From NCBI GenBank assembly GCA_029213195.1, contig JARGNI010000002.1, positions 186,001-250,000 on the forward strand: DNA of 64,000 nt. Direction: 5' to 3'. The stretch is from Verrucomicrobiales bacterium (GTDB lineage Bacteria > Verrucomicrobiota > Verrucomicrobiia > Verrucomicrobiales > DEV007). The notes under the pieces were generated by a model that saw only the letters and a list, made by a program, of their open reading frames with translations, searched no databases and was not told the origin of the DNA. This document shows, piece by piece, positions 61,297 through 64,000 of this stretch. The position numbers were made by a program, and so were the translations under genes. Numbering within the stretch: the stretch's first letter is position 1; every line of letters starts with the position of its first letter.

Positions 61297-63528
61297 ATGG
61301 AACGCGCTTTATTAATCATCTGGGGCATTTGGCTGCTCCTGATATTCATCGCCGCTTTCCGTGTATTTGCCTATCTCATCGCAAGGCGAAGCCAGGACAA
61401 ACGCTGGCGCGGTGTGAAAGAGGACCCTGACTCGCAGAAAAAGGCAGTCGTCATCGTTCCGGTCAAAGGCTTCGATCTTCAGTCGACTCCTCCCTTTTTT
61501 GATACCCTGCTTTCCCAGAATTATTCCGCTTACCGGGTTATCGTCGCATTCGAGTCCTGGGACGAACCGGTAGCAGAATGGCTTCGCGACGAACTGGAAG
61601 TTTCCGAAGACTCTCCCGTCTGGAACCACCCGTCTGAGGATTCGTCCCTTCGCCAAGTCGTACTGGCCTGCGCGGGCCCTGCTGAGGAGGAAGGCCAGAA
61701 AGTCTGCAATCAACGAGCCGCGTTCGAATTTCTCGAGGAGGAAGACGAAATTATCGCCTTTGCCGATGCGGACATCTCCCTCGATGAGGACTGGCTCTCC
61801 TCCTTGACGGCTCCGATCAATATTGAAAGTCACCAGCTCTCGACGACCTACCGTTGGCTCATCCCGAAGCGCCCCAACTTTCCCAGTCAGCTCGCCAGTG
61901 TCATCAATGGCTCCATCACCACCCAGGGCGGCTGGGAATTCTCCAATGTCCTCTGGGGAGGCTCGATGGCAATCCATCGGGACGTTTTTCAAGAACTGGA
62001 TGTGCCTGAACTCGTCAAAGGTGCTCTCAATGACGATCTCCGAATCTCGAAAGCGGCTCGAAAGGGCGGGAACAGGATTGCCTTTGTTCGCTCCCTCGTT
62101 CTTCCGACCATGATCGATTTTGACGGAAAGGCGTTTTTCGAATTCGCAAAGCGTCAATACACCCAGGTCAAGTTCTTCAGCCCCATCCTCTACTTCAGCA
62201 CCAACCTTTTGCTTGGGCTCTATGCGCTGGGATTTCTTTCCATCATTGCGGCACTCGTCTACGGCATCTTCTACGCCTGGGTTCCGTTGGCGGCGGCATA
62301 TGTCATCGACCAGTTTCGGGGGCTGGCGAGACAACAGGTCTACCTATCGCTTTTCCCTCAAAATGGAATCCGGAAAAAGCTGTCGGCTACCTGCTGGTTG
62401 GAACAGATGCTGACACCATTCTGGATGTTGCTTCACTGGCTCATTGTCGTAAGCACGTGGACGCAAAATCGAATCCAGTGGGGTGGCATTCGCTACCAGA
62501 TCCTTTCTAACTCGAAGACCCGAATCCTCGATCGCGAAACCACTCACGAGCCACTGCCTGTTGGTGTCCCAGGTCTCAGCATGATTGCGGCCCTGCACGA
62601 CCTGCCACGCGCAACGCCTACGACACCGATACGTCCGGTAGAAACCGCTACCGAAGCCGCACCCGTCACGGAACCAATTGCCCCCATGGCTGCGGAAGAA
62701 GTTTCGGCGACAGTTCCGAAAGAGACTTCCGAACCGCTCGAGACCGTTCCTGCCGTCGCTGCGATTTCGGCAACGCCATCGGAACCTGCTCCCAAACTGT
62801 CGCACCCCGGCGTCTCCATTCACGTCACTTCGCTGCGACAAACTGCAATTTCCTTCAAGAGAGAACGTCGCGAAGCCTCGAAGCCTTCCTCGTCGATTCT
62901 CCTTCGCAATGGGAAGCTCCTTCGCGGAATGGAAGCGCATACCCGAGTCCTTCCTTCGACCCGGTATCCGGTTCCCGTTCTCTCGCCCCCGGTTCCCCCA
63001 AGCGAAGACAAAGTCTCGACCCACGTTTTCCCCAAGGTTTCTCGTGGCCTAACCGCAGCCGCAAGCCATGTCGCCGGAAAAACGCGGATCGGATCGGCTC
63101 TGGCCGGACTTTCTCACGATGGCAGCGAGCGTCCTTCCCCAGCAATCCACGGGATGTCTCGTCTCGCCCTGACTCTGAGCAAATCCGCCGATATTCCAAG
63201 AGTCCACTTCCCGACACGCCCCGCACTGGCCCGTTCCTCTCGGCCTACAGGAACCGTCGTTTCGAGACAGGATTCGACATCGCAAAAATCGGAAACATCG
63301 ACCGCTCCGAAGGGGCCGCCTTCTTCCCCACTCCCTGCCATGACATCGCTGGCTTTAGGGAAAGGAGCTGCCGCCCATCGTCCCGTACGACGTTCCCTGG
63401 GCCACGGAGAAAACGGGGCTCCCGTTCGCCCGGCGCGGTCGGGACGTGCCAACCTGGCTTCCTCAAAGCGGCGTGGGCTCGGTCGCAGTCGTCCCGTCAG
63501 TCGGGGAGCCAGTGGCCGCTCCGTTTGA
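61297..63528 (+). CDS. Membrane glycosyltransferase 2 with a long Pro/Ser-rich tail
   Basis: 743 residues. An N-terminal membrane helix is followed by a GT-A domain: VVIVPVKGFDLQSTPPFFDT, ADADISLDEDW (the metal-binding DxD), ALNDDLRISKAARKGGNRIA and RQYTQVKFFS, close to ceramide-glucosyltransferase-like (GT21) motifs. At least three membrane helices follow (~315-410). The last ~330 residues are a disordered tail rich in Pro, Ser, Ala, Thr and Arg with no recognisable domain (for example PTTPIRPVETATEAAPVTEP). The enzyme probably adds a sugar to a lipid or to a surface polymer at the inner membrane. The tail may reach the cell wall or bind protein partners. Confidence 0.8.
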   Translation: MERALLIIWGIWLLLIFIAAFRVFAYLIARRSQDKRWRGVKEDPDSQKKAVVIVPVKGFDLQSTPPFFDTLLSQNYSAYRVIVAFESWDEPVAEWLRDELEVSEDSPVWNHPSEDSSLRQVVLACAGPAEEEGQKVCNQRAAFEFLEEEDEIIAFADADISLDEDWLSSLTAPINIESHQLSTTYRWLIPKRPNFPSQLASVINGSITTQGGWEFSNVLWGGSMAIHRDVFQELDVPELVKGALNDDLRISKAARKGGNRIAFVRSLVLPTMIDFDGKAFFEFAKRQYTQVKFFSPILYFSTNLLLGLYALGFLSIIAALVYGIFYAWVPLAAAYVIDQFRGLARQQVYLSLFPQNGIRKKLSATCWLEQMLTPFWMLLHWLIVVSTWTQNRIQWGGIRYQILSNSKTRILDRETTHEPLPVGVPGLSMIAALHDLPRATPTTPIRPVETATEAAPVTEPIAPMAAEEVSATVPKETSEPLETVPAVAAISATPSEPAPKLSHPGVSIHVTSLRQTAISFKRERREASKPSSSILLRNGKLLRGMEAHTRVLPSTRYPVPVLSPPVPPSEDKVSTHVFPKVSRGLTAAASHVAGKTRIGSALAGLSHDGSERPSPAIHGMSRLALTLSKSADIPRVHFPTRPALARSSRPTGTVVSRQDSTSQKSETSTAPKGPPSSPLPAMTSLALGKGAAAHRPVRRSLGHGENGAPVRPARSGRANLASSKRRGLGRSRPVSRGASGRSV

Positions 63529-63588
63529 CCGGCCCCTCGTTCTTTCTTTTCCTTGGCGGGAACAGGACCTTTCCCCTACCCTTCTCTC

Positions 63589-64000
63589 ATGAAGTCCTTT
63601 TGGATTGCGATCTCTATCGTCGGATTCGTTTCGGTATCAGTTTGCTTCGGCACGGAAGTTCGAACCTGGACCTCCAATGATGGCCGCACCCTGGAGGGCA
63701 CCCTGGAGAAAGCCGATCACGAATCCGTCTCCGTGAGGAGATCCGATGGGCGGACTTTCCCCATCCCGATCGCCAGCCTTTCCGCGGAAGACCAGGAGTT
63801 CGTCGCGCAGCACCTCGCAGACCTGGCCCGGGCCAAGGGATTGGAGTCGGGGCCATTTGCGGACAAGGTCGTCGATGAGTGGGTTCAAGTTCCCGCTTCG
63901 GAGTATGGCATTCTCTTTCAGGTCTTCGGATCCCGGAAACTCCAGCGGCTCAAGGAACCATTTCCCCTTTTCGTCCATCTTCATGGAGCAGGAAGCCGGG
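63589..64000 (+). CDS. SHD1-domain secreted protein, possible hydrolase, truncated by window edge
   Basis: 137 residues visible; the frame runs off the right edge. The signal peptide is MKSFWIAISIVGFVSVSVCFG. Residues ~24-72 are an SHD1 (SLA1 homology) domain (RTWTSNDGRTLEGTLEKADH, RSDGRTFPIPIASLSAEDQE), common in Planctomycetes and Verrucomicrobia secreted proteins. The visible C-terminus ends PFPLFVHLHGAGSR, which resembles the oxyanion region of an alpha/beta hydrolase (esterase or depolymerase). The hydrolase reading is therefore tentative, because the catalytic residues lie beyond the window. Confidence 0.72.
   Translation, partial: MKSFWIAISIVGFVSVSVCFGTEVRTWTSNDGRTLEGTLEKADHESVSVRRSDGRTFPIPIASLSAEDQEFVAQHLADLARAKGLESGPFADKVVDEWVQVPASEYGILFQVFGSRKLQRLKEPFPLFVHLHGAGSR

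Noticed and set aside
1-64000. tRNA, rRNA or CRISPR arrays
   Set aside because: No cloverleaf-like sequence, rRNA segment or regularly spaced direct repeats were seen in the gaps, the largest of which is 39652-40420.

Overview
The window is about 58-60% GC and is most likely chromosomal DNA of a Verrucomicrobiota bacterium, probably marine or freshwater. The assignment rests on gene content: a beta-propeller dehydrogenase with a C-terminal PVC-type cytochrome c domain, Cys-type sulfatases, a DUF1080 protein, SHD1, YHYH and SET-domain proteins, FecR next to a CHASE2 cyclase, and many genes with no visible Shine-Dalgarno or with TTG starts. No tRNA, rRNA or CRISPR array was found.

Layout. 1-9160: partial sulfatase, a His-rich secreted protein, the propeller/cytochrome c protein, aroE and dhaL/dhaK (all minus strand), a secreted C39-like cysteine peptidase (plus) and an unknown exported protein. 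9330-15777 (plus): uxaC, a HemW-type radical SAM protein, a PPK2 kinase, a second sulfatase and a PHP-domain phosphoesterase. 15778-23054 (minus): a compact, overlapping menaquinone operon menF-menD-menH-menB-menA-menC-menE. 23261-28215: argA, a VWA membrane protein, DUF1080 and a TlpA-like thioredoxin. 28309-38020: a two-partner secretion cassette (FecR, a 1661-aa TpsA exoprotein, a TpsB transporter) divergent from a CHASE2 adenylate/guanylate cyclase. 38066-39651 (minus): three tightly coupled genes for a small helical protein, a GAF protein and a cytoplasmic subtilisin-like protease. A predicted small RNA with a textbook promoter and terminator diverges from them. 40421-45656 (plus): smc, a DsbD-N-like protein and a SET-domain methyltransferase. 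45717-50793: YHYH and LysM proteins, then a PA14/cytochrome c protein and a propeller dehydrogenase. 50900-52044: a complete IS630-family insertion. 52263-64000: a TonB-dependent receptor, a polysaccharide flippase, an rluD-like gene, a purine permease, an SGNH hydrolase interrupted by an in-frame TGA, an ECF-type sigma factor, an ABC ATPase, a glycosyltransferase with a very long tail, and a partial SHD1 protein.

The genes describe a respiring heterotroph that makes its own menaquinone, degrades sulfated and uronate-containing polysaccharides (sulfatases, UxaC, DUF1080, propeller dehydrogenases feeding c-type hemes), and has an elaborate cell surface. The parts most worth a second look are the small protein-GAF-subtilase operon with its divergent small RNA, the FecR/TPS/CHASE2 module, the TGA-interrupted SGNH hydrolase, and several inverted-repeat families, two of which lie inside coding genes.
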